DNA of 64,000 bases from Parabacteroides sp900760525. GTDB taxonomy: Bacteria > Bacteroidota > Bacteroidia > Bacteroidales > Tannerellaceae. The DNA lies in contig NZ_CP187555.1 in assembly GCF_049860805.1 (NCBI RefSeq), positions 2,108,001 to 2,172,000 on the forward strand, written 5' to 3'. This document shows positions 25,416 to 33,553 of the stretch, piece by piece. The notes beneath the pieces are model-generated. The model was not told the origin of the DNA, did not search any database, and saw only the letters and a list, made by a program, of their open reading frames with translations. Within the stretch, counting starts at the first letter, position 1. Each line of letters starts with the position of its first letter. The position numbers and the translations under genes are program-made.

Positions 25416-26603
25416 ATGAAAACGTATCAAGTTGACGAAAACGGGTATTATGGTGAGTTCGGAGGTGCATACATTCCCGAAATACTTCACCAGTGTGTGG
25501 AAGATTTACAAAAGAAGTACCTGGAAGTGCTGGAAAGCGACAGTTTCAAGAAAGAATTCGACCAGTTGCTCAGGGATTACGTCGGCCGTCCCTCCCCTCT
25601 TTACCTCGCCAAACGGCTGAGCGCGAAGTACGGCTGCAAGATTTACCTGAAACGGGAAGACCTGAACCATACCGGCGCGCATAAGATCAACAACACGGTC
25701 GGACAGATCCTCCTGGCCCGCCGGATGGGGAAAACCCGCATCATCGCCGAGACAGGAGCCGGGCAGCACGGCGTAGCGACCGCTACCGTCTGTGCGTTGA
25801 TGAATATGGAATGTATCGTCTATATGGGTAAGACGGATGTGGAACGCCAACATGCCAACGTGCAGAAGATGGAGATGTTAGGCGCGACTGTCGTCCCCGT
25901 CACTTCCGGCAATATGACGCTGAAAGATGCGACCAACGAAGCGATACGCGACTGGTGTTGCCACCCCTCAGACACGTACTATATCATCGGATCGACCGTC
26001 GGACCGCACCCGTATCCGGATATGGTGGCACGTCTGCAATCCGTCATCAGCAAAGAAATTAAAAAGCAACTGTCAGAGCAGGAAGGGCGCGACTATCCCG
26101 ATTACCTGATCGCCTGTGTAGGCGGAGGAAGCAACGCAGCGGGTACGATCTACCATTTTATCGATGACGAGCGGGTAAAAATCGTCCTTGCCGAGGCTGG
26201 CGGCCTGGGGATCACGACCGGACAAAGCGCTGCAACCATCCAGTTGGGGAAAAAAGGTATTATACATGGAGCGCGGACGCTTGTAATGCAAAATGAAGAT
26301 GGACAGATCGAAGAGCCCTATTCCATCTCCGCCGGACTGGATTATCCCGGCATCGGACCGATCCATGCGAATCTCTCGGAGACACACCGCGCTACGATCC
26401 TCGCCGTCAATGATGATGAAGCGTTAGAAGCGGCTTTCGAACTTACGCGCATCGAAGGGATTATCCCGGCACTCGAAAGCGCACACGCGTTGGGGGCTTT
26501 GTCGAAGGTGAAATTCAAACCGGAAGATGTCGTCGTCCTGACTGTATCGGGCCGGGGAGACAAAGATATGGAAACTTACATCGATTATAAGAACAATATA
26601 TGA
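25416..26603 (+). CDS. trpB: Tryptophan synthase beta subunit
   Basis: A 395-residue PLP enzyme of normal length. LNHTGAHKINN contains the PLP Lys (Lys90) and ETGAGQHGVATAT and GGGSNAAGT bind the cofactor phosphate. It joins indole and serine to make tryptophan, in an alpha2-beta2 complex with TrpA. It is the first gene of the operon, unlike the enteric order, and overlaps trpE by 4 nt. Confidence 0.98.
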   Translation: MKTYQVDENGYYGEFGGAYIPEILHQCVEDLQKKYLEVLESDSFKKEFDQLLRDYVGRPSPLYLAKRLSAKYGCKIYLKREDLNHTGAHKINNTVGQILLARRMGKTRIIAETGAGQHGVATATVCALMNMECIVYMGKTDVERQHANVQKMEMLGATVVPVTSGNMTLKDATNEAIRDWCCHPSDTYYIIGSTVGPHPYPDMVARLQSVISKEIKKQLSEQEGRDYPDYLIACVGGGSNAAGTIYHFIDDERVKIVLAEAGGLGITTGQSAATIQLGKKGIIHGARTLVMQNEDGQIEEPYSISAGLDYPGIGPIHANLSETHRATILAVNDDEALEAAFELTRIEGIIPALESAHALGALSKVKFKPEDVVVLTVSGRGDKDMETYIDYKNNI

Positions 26604-28003
26604 ATTATACATTTAAAACAATAAGCCGGAAGGTCCTCGGCGACCTCCATACGCCCGTCAGCATCTACTTGAAGGTACGGGATATTTATCCGGAATCGGC
26701 ACTGCTGGAAAGCTCCGATTTTCATGGTAATGAAAACAGCCTTTCCTACATTGCGCTCTGCCCGCTGGCAAGCATCGGGATCAATAACGGGGAATGCACG
26801 GTTACCTTTCCCGATGGGCAAACTGAAGTTACCCCCCTGACAGAAACATTTAATGTTGCGGATGCCATGAATACCTTCCTGAAGCGCTTCACAGTTGAAG
26901 GACCCGACAAAAAGGTCTGCGGGCTATTCGGATATACTGCTTTCGACGCCGTCCGCTATTTCGAGAACATCCCGGTGATGGAGGCGCACCATGAGGAAAA
27001 TGATGCACCCGATATGCTCTACATTCTTTATAAGTATGTCCTCGTCTTCAACCACTTCAAAAACGAACTGACGCTCGTCGAACTGCTACAGCCGGGAGAA
27101 AGCTCCAATCTTCAGGAGATAGAGGCGCTGATCGGGAACCGGAACTACGCTTCCTACAACTTCCAGGCCACCGGCCCTGAGACCTCTCCCATCAGCGGCG
27201 AGGAATATAAAGCGATGGTACGCGAAGGCATCCGTCATTGCCTCCGCGGGGACGTGTTCCAGATCGTACTCAGCCGCCGGTTCGAGCAACCGTTCAAGGG
27301 AGACGACTTCAAGGTCTACCGCGCCCTCCGGAGCATCAACCCTTCCCCCTACCTCTTTTACTTCGACTTCGGAGGGTTCCGTATCTTCGGCTCCTCACCC
27401 GAAACACACTGCAAAGTGGCGGACGGCCACGCAAGCATCGACCCGATTGCAGGCACAGCCTTCCGCACGGGAGACGTCGCACTCGACAGGCAGCGCACAG
27501 AGGCCTTGCTCGCCGATCCGAAAGAAAATGCCGAGCACGTGATGCTGGTCGACCTTGCCCGCAACGACCTGTCGCGTAACGCGCATGACGTACAGGTCGA
27601 TTTCTACAAAGAGGTGCAGTACTACAGCCATGTCATCCACCTCGTGTCGCGTGTCAGCGGCGAGATCGAGGCCGGCAGCAACCCGGTGAAAACCTATATC
27701 GACACCTTCCCGGCCGGTACGCTGAGCGGAGCGCCCAAAGTACGCGCCATGCAACTGATCACGGAGATAGAGAAACACAACCGCGGCGCCTATGGCGGCT
27801 GCATCGGCTTTATCGGTTTCGACGGCGACCTGAACCAAGCCATCACGATCCGTACATTCGTCAGCCGCGGGAATGTCCTGTACTACCAGGCGGGAGCGGG
27901 AATTGTCGCCAAGAGCAATGACGAACGGGAGTTGCAGGAAGTAAACAATAAACTGGGAGCCTTGAAGAAGGCGATCGACCTGGCAACGACGTTGGTTAAT
28001 TAA
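26600..28003 (+). CDS. trpE: Anthranilate synthase component I
   Basis: A 467-residue chorismate-utilising enzyme. The C-terminal catalytic part holds VFQIVLSRRFEQPF, GSSPETHCKV, PIAGTAFRTG, DLARNDLSRN and GTLSGAPKVRAMQ. The N-terminal domain contains a probable Trp feedback site (LLESSDFHGNENSLSYI, compatible with the LLES motif). With TrpG it makes anthranilate from chorismate and glutamine. Start overlaps the trpB stop (ATGA). Confidence 0.96.
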   Translation: MNYTFKTISRKVLGDLHTPVSIYLKVRDIYPESALLESSDFHGNENSLSYIALCPLASIGINNGECTVTFPDGQTEVTPLTETFNVADAMNTFLKRFTVEGPDKKVCGLFGYTAFDAVRYFENIPVMEAHHEENDAPDMLYILYKYVLVFNHFKNELTLVELLQPGESSNLQEIEALIGNRNYASYNFQATGPETSPISGEEYKAMVREGIRHCLRGDVFQIVLSRRFEQPFKGDDFKVYRALRSINPSPYLFYFDFGGFRIFGSSPETHCKVADGHASIDPIAGTAFRTGDVALDRQRTEALLADPKENAEHVMLVDLARNDLSRNAHDVQVDFYKEVQYYSHVIHLVSRVSGEIEAGSNPVKTYIDTFPAGTLSGAPKVRAMQLITEIEKHNRGAYGGCIGFIGFDGDLNQAITIRTFVSRGNVLYYQAGAGIVAKSNDERELQEVNNKLGALKKAIDLATTLVN

Positions 28004-28081
28004 TAATGAATAATGAATAATTGGGGGATGGGATAAATCAGAGATTCTTATTCTACCGGATTAATTTAAAAATGACGTATT
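28004..28081. repeat. trpE-trpG spacer with AT-rich short repeat
   Basis: The 78-nt gap starts with tandem AATAATG units (AATAATGAATAATGAATAATT). Similar low-complexity strings occur at the trpG-trpD junction, inside trpF and before gmd. Confidence 0.5.
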
Positions 28082-28657
28082 ATGAAAGTATTATTATTCG
28101 ATAATTATGATTCCTTTACCTATAACCTATTGCACATACTGAAGGAATTGGGGGCGGATGTAGAGGTGCATCGCAATGACAAGATCACACTCGACGAGGT
28201 CGAACGTTTCGACAAGATCCTCCTCTCCCCCGGTCCGGGCATCCCGGAGGAGGCAGGCATCCTGCTGCCACTGATCCGCCGCTATGCACCGACCAAGAGC
28301 ATCTTAGGGGTATGTCTCGGAGAACAGGCGATAGGCGAGGCTTTCGGGGCGACGCTTATCAACCTGACGGACGTGCACCACGGGGTTTGTTCCGATATCC
28401 GGATAAAGGCGAAAGAGCCGTTGTTTGCCGGCCTGGAACCCGGTTTCCGTGCGGGGCGCTACCACTCGTGGGCCGTATCGAAAGAGAATTTTCCGAACTG
28501 TTTGGAGATCACGGCCGAAGATGCGGAAGAGGGACAGATCATGGCACTGCGCCACCGCGAATACGATGTCCGCGGCATCCAGTTCCACCCCGAATCCGTC
28601 CTGACACCGAAGGGGAAGACGATCATACGGAACTGGATCTTGGGAATTGAAAATTGA
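28082..28657 (+). CDS. trpG: Anthranilate synthase component II (glutamine amidotransferase)
   Basis: A 191-residue class I glutamine amidotransferase. LLSPGPGIPEEAG and GVCLGEQAIGEAFG include the nucleophile Cys, and GIQFHPESVLTPKG has the catalytic His and Glu. It supplies ammonia to TrpE. The final residues (LGIEN) come from an AATTGAAAATTG repeat that spans the trpG-trpD junction. Confidence 0.96.
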   Translation: MKVLLFDNYDSFTYNLLHILKELGADVEVHRNDKITLDEVERFDKILLSPGPGIPEEAGILLPLIRRYAPTKSILGVCLGEQAIGEAFGATLINLTDVHHGVCSDIRIKAKEPLFAGLEPGFRAGRYHSWAVSKENFPNCLEITAEDAEEGQIMALRHREYDVRGIQFHPESVLTPKGKTIIRNWILGIEN

Positions 28658-28672
28658 AAATTGAAAGTTAAA

Positions 28673-29671
28673 ATGAAAGATATATTATATAGATTGTTTG
28701 AGCACCAGTATCTGGGACGGGATGAGGCACGGACGATTCTTCAGAATATGGCCGGAGGGAAATATAATGATTCCCAGATTGCCAGTCTAATAACGGTGTA
28801 CCTGATGCGTAACATCTCCGTCGAGGAGTTGGCAGGGTTCCGCGAGGCGTTGCTCGAGATGCGTGTCCCGGTGGATTTGTCGGAGTTCAGGCCGATCGAC
28901 ATCGTGGGGACGGGAGGCGACGGAAAGAATACGTTCAACATCAGCACGACCTCCTGCTTTGTCGTGGCAGGAGCCGGCTATAATGTCGTGAAGCACGGGA
29001 ACTACGGGGCTACTTCGGTCAGCGGCGCCAGCAATGTGATGGAGCAGCACGGCGTGAAGTTTACCAACGACATCGACCGGTTGCGCCGTTCAATGGAGGC
29101 CTGCCGGATTGCTTACCTGCATGCCCCGCTGTTCAACCCGGCTTTGAAGGCCGTCGCCCCCGTGAGGAAGAGCTTAGGCGTACGTAGCTTCTTCAACATG
29201 CTCGGCCCGTTAGTCAACCCGGTGATGCCTGCCTACCAGTTGTTAGGCGTGTACAACCTGCCGTTGCTCCGCCTCTACAGCTACACCTACCAGGAGAGCG
29301 GGACGCGTTTTGCCGTCATACACAGCCTCGACGGGTACGACGAAATCTCGCTGACGGCGGAGTTCAAGGTAGCAATGCCCGAAAAAGAAAAGCTCTACAC
29401 GCCGGAGATGTTAGGTTTCTCCCGCGCAACGGAAGCGGAACTGGACGGCGGCCAAACAGTAGCCGAAGCAGCCCGTATCTTCGATGCTGTCCTGAGCAAC
29501 CGTGCCACCCGCGCACAAAAGAACTGCGTAATTGCCAACTCCGCCTTCGCCATCCAGGTCATCTGCCCTGAAAAAAGAATCACAGAATGCCTCGACGAAG
29601 CCCGCGAAGCCCTGGAAAGCGGCAAAGCCTTGCAAACATTCAACCGCTTCATCGAATTAAACAGCAAATGA
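28673..29671 (+). CDS. trpD: Anthranilate phosphoribosyltransferase
   Basis: A protein of about 332 residues with the PRPP-binding GTGGDGKNTFNIST and KHGNYGATSVSGASN. It adds the phosphoribosyl group to anthranilate. A TTG start at 28661 would add four residues, but they fall in the AT-repeat junction; I chose the ATG at 28673 (MKDILYRLF). Length is normal. Confidence 0.96.
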   Translation: MKDILYRLFEHQYLGRDEARTILQNMAGGKYNDSQIASLITVYLMRNISVEELAGFREALLEMRVPVDLSEFRPIDIVGTGGDGKNTFNISTTSCFVVAGAGYNVVKHGNYGATSVSGASNVMEQHGVKFTNDIDRLRRSMEACRIAYLHAPLFNPALKAVAPVRKSLGVRSFFNMLGPLVNPVMPAYQLLGVYNLPLLRLYSYTYQESGTRFAVIHSLDGYDEISLTAEFKVAMPEKEKLYTPEMLGFSRATEAELDGGQTVAEAARIFDAVLSNRATRAQKNCVIANSAFAIQVICPEKRITECLDEAREALESGKALQTFNRFIELNSK

Positions 29672-29726
29672 ACATCCCCAATATCCCGGATTGGGAGGAG
29701 ATTATTTATAATATAGACAATAAATT

Positions 29727-30536
29727 ATGAAAGATATATTACAAGACATCATTGCCAATAAGCACATCGAAGTGGAGCGGCAGAAGCAGGCCGTCAGCCT
29801 CCGGACCCTTTTGGGTCTGGGCGGCGAACGGATTGAACGCCCGACCCGTTCCATGCGGGCTTCCCTTGCCGCATCGCCGTCGGGGATTATTGCCGAGTTC
29901 AAGCGGAAAAGCCCTTCGAAAGGATGGTTGCATCCCGGTGCTGCCGTGGCCGACGTGTTGCCTGCTTATGAGAAGGGAGGGGCGGCTGCTTGCTCCGTCC
30001 TGACCGATCCGGACTTTTTCGGGGGTTCCTTAGGCGACCTGTGCAAAACACGCAGACTCGTGGACCTTCCTTTGCTGCGCAAAGACTTCATCATCGACGA
30101 ATACCAGCTCTACCAGGCACGCGTGATGGGAGCCGACGCGGTGCTGCTGATCGCCGCCTGCCTCAGCGCGGAACAATGCCTTACGTTTGCAGAGCTGGCC
30201 CATACACTCGATATGGAGGTGCTGTTGGAAATCCATAGCGAGGAAGAGCTCGGCCACCTCAACGGCTATGTCGATATGCTGGGCGTAAATAACCGCAACC
30301 TCGGTACGTTCCATACCGAGATCGAAAACTCCTTCCGCCTGGCGGAGGCGATGCAAACGGTCACCCGTGAAAAGGGCCTTTCCCCCCTGTTAGTTTCAGA
30401 AAGCGGCATTTCGGTCACTGCCACCGTTGCGAAGCTCCGCAAAGCCGGTTTCCGCGGTTTCCTGATCGGCGAAACGTTTATGAAAACCGACAAGCCGGGC
30501 GACACCCTCGCACAATTCATAGGAGGACTGTCATGA
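29727..30536 (+). CDS. trpC: Indole-3-glycerol phosphate synthase
   Basis: A 269-residue TIM barrel with the N-terminal helix (ILQDIIANKHIEVERQK), IAEFKRKSPSKG (catalytic Lys), LLRKDFIID and GVNNRNL. It closes the indole ring. It is a single-function protein, not fused to TrpF, and its stop overlaps the trpF start (ATGA). Confidence 0.96.
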   Translation: MKDILQDIIANKHIEVERQKQAVSLRTLLGLGGERIERPTRSMRASLAASPSGIIAEFKRKSPSKGWLHPGAAVADVLPAYEKGGAAACSVLTDPDFFGGSLGDLCKTRRLVDLPLLRKDFIIDEYQLYQARVMGADAVLLIAACLSAEQCLTFAELAHTLDMEVLLEIHSEEELGHLNGYVDMLGVNNRNLGTFHTEIENSFRLAEAMQTVTREKGLSPLLVSESGISVTATVAKLRKAGFRGFLIGETFMKTDKPGDTLAQFIGGLS

Positions 30537-31171
30537 TCATCAAAGTATGCGGAATGCGCGACCCCGAAAACATACGGAAGGTCGCTTCCTTAGGGGTCAA
30601 CTGGATAGGAGTAATATTCTTCGCGGGTTCCCCGCGAAGAATATTTGAAAATGGAAAATGGGAATACCGCTTGCCGCAATTTTCAATTCTCAATTCTCAA
30701 TTAAAAACCGTTGGTGTTTTTGTTAATGCTTCTTTGGAAGAGATGACGGAGGCGGCAAGCGTTTTCCGGCTCGATTATCTGCAACTGCACGGGAATGAGA
30801 CACCGGACGAGTGCCATGCGCTGCAGAAGCGCGGCTATTCGCTGATCAAAGCATTCCGGATTGCGACGGCGGACGATCTCTGCCAGACAGCTGGCTACGA
30901 AGGGCGTGTCGATTATTTCCTCTTCGACACCAAATGCGACGGTTATGGAGGTTCGGGCAAGCAATTCGACTGGTCTGTCCTCGAAAGCTACAAGGGAAGC
31001 ACCCCTTTCCTTTTAAGCGGCGGCATACGTCCCGAAAGCGCCGCGGCGATACGCAGTTTCAGGCATCCCCGCCTTGCCGGGATCGACCTCAACAGCGGGT
31101 TCGAGATCGAACCGGGACTGAAAGATATCGAGAAACTAAAAATATTTATTAAAGAAATTCATAATGCATAA
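30533..31171 (+). CDS. trpF: Phosphoribosylanthranilate isomerase with an in-frame insertion
   Basis: A 212-residue TIM barrel with KVCGMRDPENI (catalytic Cys), VGVFVNASLEEM, LQLHGNETPDEC, LFDTKC-GYGGSGKQFDW and LSGGIRPESAA. After the FFAGSPRR loop it carries about 20 residues (ENGKWEYRLPQFSILNSQLK) that look foreign. They are encoded by AT-rich repeat text (TTTCAATTCTCAATTCTCAA) preceded by a perfect 14-bp inverted repeat at 30614-30644. The frame is intact, so the enzyme is probably functional with an enlarged loop. It overlaps trpA by 8 nt. Confidence 0.94.
   Translation: MIIKVCGMRDPENIRKVASLGVNWIGVIFFAGSPRRIFENGKWEYRLPQFSILNSQLKTVGVFVNASLEEMTEAASVFRLDYLQLHGNETPDECHALQKRGYSLIKAFRIATADDLCQTAGYEGRVDYFLFDTKCDGYGGSGKQFDWSVLESYKGSTPFLLSGGIRPESAAAIRSFRHPRLAGIDLNSGFEIEPGLKDIEKLKIFIKEIHNA
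30614..30644. repeat. Perfect 14-bp inverted repeat within trpF
   Basis: ATATTCTTCGCGGG and its exact reverse complement flank a 3-nt TTC loop inside the coding sequence (GVIFFAGSPRRIF). Confidence 0.85.
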
Positions 31172-31949
31172 AGAAATGAACCGTATCACAAACTTATTCA
31201 ACACAAAGAAAGACGGAATCCTCTCCGTCTTCTTCACCGCCGGATATCCGAACCTGGATGATACGACGAAGATATTAAAAGAGTTACAACACAAAGGGAT
31301 CGACATGGTCGAGATAGGGATCCCCTTCTCCGACCCGATGGCAGACGGCCCCGTAATCCAAGAAGCCTCGACAGAGGCGCTCCGCAACGGGATGTCGCTG
31401 CACGTCCTGTTCGACCAGTTGAAGGACATCCGCAAGGAGGTACACATCCCCGTCATCCTGATGGGTTACCTGAATCCGGTCATGCAATTCGGCTTCGAAG
31501 CATTCTGCCGGAAATGCGTGGAAACGGGGGTAGACGGCATGATCATCCCCGACCTGCCTTTCGCCGACTACATGACGGACTATAAAGCCATCGCCGACCG
31601 CTACGACCTCAAAATGATCATGCTGATCACGCCCGAAACTTCCGAAGCGCGCATCCGCCTGATCGACGAGCATACGAGCGGTTTCATCTATATGGTATCG
31701 AGCGCCTCCACCACCGGGGCACAGCAGGATTTCGACAAGCAGAAACAGGCGTATTTCCACCGCATCGACAGGATGGGCCTCCGCAATCCGCGCTTAGTCG
31801 GTTTCGGCATATCGAATAAGGCCACTTTCGAGGCAGCCACCGCCAACTCATCCGGAGCCATCATCGGCAGCAAATTCATGCAATTGTTGAAAAGCGAACC
31901 GGCAATCGGAGGTGCCGTAGAGGCATTATTGGATGCTTTAAGACAATAA
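31164..31949 (+). CDS. trpA: Tryptophan synthase alpha subunit
   Basis: A 261-residue TIM barrel with MVEIGIPFSDPMADGPVIQEAS (catalytic Glu in the EIGIPFSDP motif), GMIIPDLPF and GFGISNKATF. It cleaves indole-glycerol phosphate to indole for TrpB. Last gene of the operon. The ATG at 31164 overlaps trpF; the ATG at 31176 (MNRITNLF) is also plausible. A large inverted repeat follows at 31993. Confidence 0.97.
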   Translation: MHKEMNRITNLFNTKKDGILSVFFTAGYPNLDDTTKILKELQHKGIDMVEIGIPFSDPMADGPVIQEASTEALRNGMSLHVLFDQLKDIRKEVHIPVILMGYLNPVMQFGFEAFCRKCVETGVDGMIIPDLPFADYMTDYKAIADRYDLKMIMLITPETSEARIRLIDEHTSGFIYMVSSASTTGAQQDFDKQKQAYFHRIDRMGLRNPRLVGFGISNKATFEAATANSSGAIIGSKFMQLLKSEPAIGGAVEALLDALRQ

Positions 31950-31992
31950 TGCCTTATCGGATCGCCCCGCCGGAATGTTCTCCAATAAAAAA

Positions 31993-32060
31993 CTATCAAT
32001 GTAATGTCCCGACAGCTACTCTTTCAGAAAGAAAGTGCTGTCGGGGCATTACATTGATAG
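31993..32060. repeat. Large inverted repeat downstream of trpA
   Basis: A 24-bp arm at 31993-32016 (starting CTATCAATGTAATG) matches the reverse complement of 32037-32060 at 23 of 24 positions; the exception allows a G-U pair. The 20-nt loop can pair further. The rest of 31950-32185 shows no gene. It could act as a bidirectional terminator for trp and the efflux operon, but no T-run follows directly. Confidence 0.85.
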
Positions 32061-32185
32061 ATTTATTAACTATTAGCTCCCGCCGGGACACAACAACAAT
32101 AGTTTTTTTAACTATTACTCCTTGCTTAGGCTCCCGAAAACAGATTAATTAACAAAGAACCTCCTATCGGAAACAAGGGCAACGA

Positions 32186-33553
32186 TTATTCCCTTCCGCC
32201 TCCCAGCGCCTGGTACAGGTTGATCACACCCTGTATTTCTGTAAATCGGTTGGCCACTTGCGTCAACTGCGCGTTCAGCAAACTCTGGCGGGCGGTCAGG
32301 ACTTCCAGATAGGTCGTATTGCCGTACTGCATCGTCAGGGAGGTGCTTTCGTATGCTTTTTCGAGCGAAGCGATCTGCTTCTCATAAAGCCCGGCTTTAT
32401 CCCGGGCAGTCTGGTACTTCACCAATGCATCGTTCACTTCCGATCCGGCATTGAGGAGAGCCTGCTGGAAACTCAGTTTGGCTTCCTCCTGCTGTGCTTT
32501 GGCAATCTTCAACTGGGCGATGTTCGCCCCCCGGTTGAACAAAGGCTGGGTGAGCGATCCGACAGCCGTCGCAAGGAATTTCCCGGGGTTGACAATCATG
32601 CTACCCGCCGAGTTTGTCCATCCCGCACTACCGCTCAGGACAATGGACGGATAGAACGCCGATCGCGCCTGGTTGGTAGCATAGAAAGCACTTTCGAGCG
32701 AATGTTCCGCGTTGCGCACATCCGGCCGGTTTGCAAGCATCTGCACCGGGATGCCGACAGCAAGGTGTTCGGGCAATGACTGTCCTTCCAACTTGCCGCG
32801 TACAATGCTGCGAGGACTTTCCGCAAGCAGCAGCGAGAGGCTGTTTTCAGTCTGGTTGATCTGCTCCTTCAGGTCGAGGATCGAGGTGGAGATGCTATAA
32901 TAGGTAGCTTCCATCTGCGACACAGCGGCTTCGTTGGCGAGGCCGGCAGCCATCAAGGCGCGAGTGGCATCGACGGTTTCCTTCCAGGACTGTTGGGTAC
33001 GCTCCGAGATGACAAGCTGTTCGTCGAGCATCAGCAAGGTGTAATAGACGTTGGCGATGCTGGAAACAAGCTGCGTCCGGACCGCCTGCCTGTAATCATG
33101 GCTTTGTTCGAGCAACGCTTTCGCCTGGCGCTTGGCGTTGCGCATACGGCCGAAGATATCCAACTCCCAACTGGCGGTGACGGGCACGGAATAGGTCTGC
33201 GTCGCCTTACCGCCGTCGAAGCTGCTCACCGTCCCTTGCGGGGCGAGGGCGAACGAGGGCAGGAAGGCCAGGCGGGAAGACATCAGCGTGGCCTCGGCCT
33301 CCTTGACGCGCCACTGGGCAGACTGAAGGTCGGTGTTGCTCTGCAAGCCCTGCTCGATCAGTTGCCGGAGATGCGGGTCGGTGAAGACATCCCGCCAGCC
33401 GAGGTTGGCAAGGTTGTCCGTACTGTCGGTGACGGCGGCTTCTTCTCCGTAGAGGTCTTCCGGAACTTCGGTTGCCGGTTTGTAATTCGTATAGATGCCG
33501 CAGCTGTTCAGTGCGAACGCTGCGACGGTTATGATCAGGATCTCTTTTCTCAT
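32186..33553 (-). CDS. RND efflux outer-membrane lipoprotein (OprM/TolC family)
   Basis: A 455-residue lipoprotein (ALNSCGIY lipobox, Cys18) with two tandem OEP domains. Typical features are ELDIFGRMRNAKRQAKALLEQS, ANRPDVRNAEHSLESAF and the C-terminal VINLYQALGGG. It forms the outer-membrane channel of the tripartite pump. Its ATG overlaps the RND transporter stop (ATGA), so it is translated together with it. Confidence 0.94.
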   Translation of the reverse strand: MRKEILIITVAAFALNSCGIYTNYKPATEVPEDLYGEEAAVTDSTDNLANLGWRDVFTDPHLRQLIEQGLQSNTDLQSAQWRVKEAEATLMSSRLAFLPSFALAPQGTVSSFDGGKATQTYSVPVTASWELDIFGRMRNAKRQAKALLEQSHDYRQAVRTQLVSSIANVYYTLLMLDEQLVISERTQQSWKETVDATRALMAAGLANEAAVSQMEATYYSISTSILDLKEQINQTENSLSLLLAESPRSIVRGKLEGQSLPEHLAVGIPVQMLANRPDVRNAEHSLESAFYATNQARSAFYPSIVLSGSAGWTNSAGSMIVNPGKFLATAVGSLTQPLFNRGANIAQLKIAKAQQEEAKLSFQQALLNAGSEVNDALVKYQTARDKAGLYEKQIASLEKAYESTSLTMQYGNTTYLEVLTARQSLLNAQLTQVANRFTEIQGVINLYQALGGGRE

